Below, piece by piece: positions 62,685 to 64,000 of a stretch of DNA of 64,000 nt. The notes beneath the pieces were generated by a model, which saw only the letters and a program-made list of their open reading frames with translations, ran no database searches and was not told the DNA's origin. Every line of letters begins with the position of its first letter. The first letter of the stretch is position 1. The translations under genes and the position numbers were made by a program. Origin of the DNA: Mansonella perstans. Lineage: Eukaryota; Nematoda; Chromadorea; Rhabditida; Onchocercidae. The stretch is from assembly GCA_037074765.1 (NCBI GenBank), contig JBAMDO010000019.1, positions 62,001-126,000 on the forward strand. Direction: 5' to 3'.

Positions 62685-64000
62685 TAATTATTTTCAGTAC
62701 TCCTGAACTTTTATTTATACCAAAGGAAATATTTTTAGAAATCAGAAAGCGAAGTATTTTTAATTCACGAAGTGTTAGCTGATAATAATGAACAGATTTT
62801 CCTTTATTTTATTCCTTGGCTTGCTTTGTGCAAATTAGAAAACGAGATGGGATCTTATCACATAAAAATTTTTACAATTGAGCTGAAAATATTTCAAGCC
62901 AATAACAGTAATATTGAATGCTATGCTATTTTAATATTATTTTTAACTTTTTTCAGCATTATTAAGGATATTTGGCATTCTGTTAATGACTACTAACTTT
63001 TTTTTTACTAGGTTCAATGTTTTTCTTTTTCATTTGAAAGATTATATGTTAAATAATACTATCAATTTTTATATGTTGAACAATACTATCGAACAAGTGA
63101 TTAAAACGTTAAACAACAAAGATTTTTAGTTTATATGAAATGCAATCTGCAGCAATACAAAAATCTTCCAGCTAAAGCTCTTTAATGAAATGGAACAAAG
63201 AATAATTGATGGTAATAATGAGAATCTTAAAGTAATTATTGTCCCACTGAGATCGAAACGTGTTCTGTAATCCAGTTCTGTTGTTAATCCTTCTCCTATA
63301 TGTAATTTAGTTCTATTTCTTAACCTTGATTTTATTTCGAGCTTAGTCATATAAATAATTTTTAAAAAATTAAAAGTTCCCTTTTCTAATAAAAAATCAT
63401 CGTTTGTTAAGCACTTATTATCATGTTAATTTCCAGATCATTTTTTTTATCATTTTCACAAATTGCCATTCTATCAATTCATAATTATATACTTCAGTTT
63501 GGTAAAATTAACCATTGCTAGCTTGATATGATAATCTAGGAGAAGAATTGGCAAGTTTTTAAAGTAAATTATGAAATAAAAGAACTTGAACTTGATATGT
63601 ATTAATTAAGCATATTGATAAGTGAGTGTGATCCATACACCACTTTGCATAGCTTTCGTCTTTATCTTTACAATATTCAAGAGTAAAGTCTTCACTTCAA
63701 ATAGATACTTCCATGTAATTGAATGAAAAAAGATCTGCGAGCGTTTTGCTGGATTTCTTAAATACCATATTTGAAAAAGAGCGAAGGAGAGTGTTGCTAA
63801 TTATGCGAATTCAGTGTCAGTCGACCGCCGACGTTTCTCACAATCACATTGTTGCATAAATTACTACCAAATGCCCCACAAATGAAGCTGCGTTGAATAT
63901 GAAAACTTGTTGTGCAGTTACTTCATTGTTTATCTGTTCATTTCTTTCACTTCTTTTTATTTTTACTTTTCCATCGCATTAGATAGCATGTTTTATTAGT

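Larger units (their letters stand above)
61362..64000. other. region downstream of cardiolipin synthase, no further gene seen
   Basis: AT-rich DNA with no convincing exon. It contains two hairpins and a GT microsatellite, listed separately. The start of it should be the 3' UTR of the cardiolipin synthase gene. Open frames at 62434-62622 and 62772-62996 are low-complexity and unsupported. Confidence 0.5.

Overview
The window reads as nuclear DNA of a parasitic nematode, most likely a filarial or other spirurid worm. The DNA is AT-rich. The genes are split by many short introns with T-rich acceptors. The proteins are recognisably nematode (HSP-6-type mitochondrial HSP70, a FER-1/dysferlin-type ferlin, a cuticle collagen). 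Two exact copies of the 22-nt SL1 spliced-leader sequence are present, as is the first 29 nt of a nematode-type 5S rRNA. I cannot name the species.

Layout. 1-7.2 kb: AT-rich, no convincing gene. 7.24-11.93 kb (-): mitochondrial HSP70, 14 exons, 669 aa. 12.34-12.52 kb: minisatellite upstream of it. 15.55-18.22 kb (-): palmitoyl-protein thioesterase 1, 8 exons, 311 aa. 20.78-26.5 kb: repeat complex made of a giant imperfect inverted repeat followed by two tandem copies of one of its modules. 26.91-29.45 kb (-): secreted protein of no family I know, about 430 aa in 10 exons. 32.3-33.8 kb: two more tandem copies of the repeat module. 33.8-38.1 kb: a patchwork of GC-richer inserts, a decayed AT-rich tandem array, a 5S rRNA fragment, two SL1 copies and a few orphan candidate exons. 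38.46-50.76 kb (-): ferlin with six C2-like domains, a DysF region and a C-terminal membrane anchor. 54.50-56.91 kb (-): cuticle collagen, 3 exons, 296 aa. 57.5-58.6 kb: two minisatellites. 59.07-61.36 kb (+): cardiolipin synthase, 7 exons, 266 aa. 61.4-64 kb: AT-rich DNA with two hairpins and a GT microsatellite.

Exon models were made by hand. I chose splice sites so that reading phase and family alignment both hold across every junction; for HSP70, PPT1, the orphan secreted gene, the collagen and cardiolipin synthase the summed exon lengths divide exactly into codons. The ferlin was modelled exactly only at its two ends.

The genes do not form an obvious pathway. HSP70 and cardiolipin synthase both act in mitochondria, PPT1 in lysosomes, the ferlin in membrane fusion, and the collagen in the cuticle. 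The most unusual points are the paired SL1 sequences close to a 5S fragment, the six-copy repeat module carrying a shared short ORF and a TTCG-loop hairpin motif, several non-standard splice sites in otherwise intact genes, and the unrecognised secreted protein.
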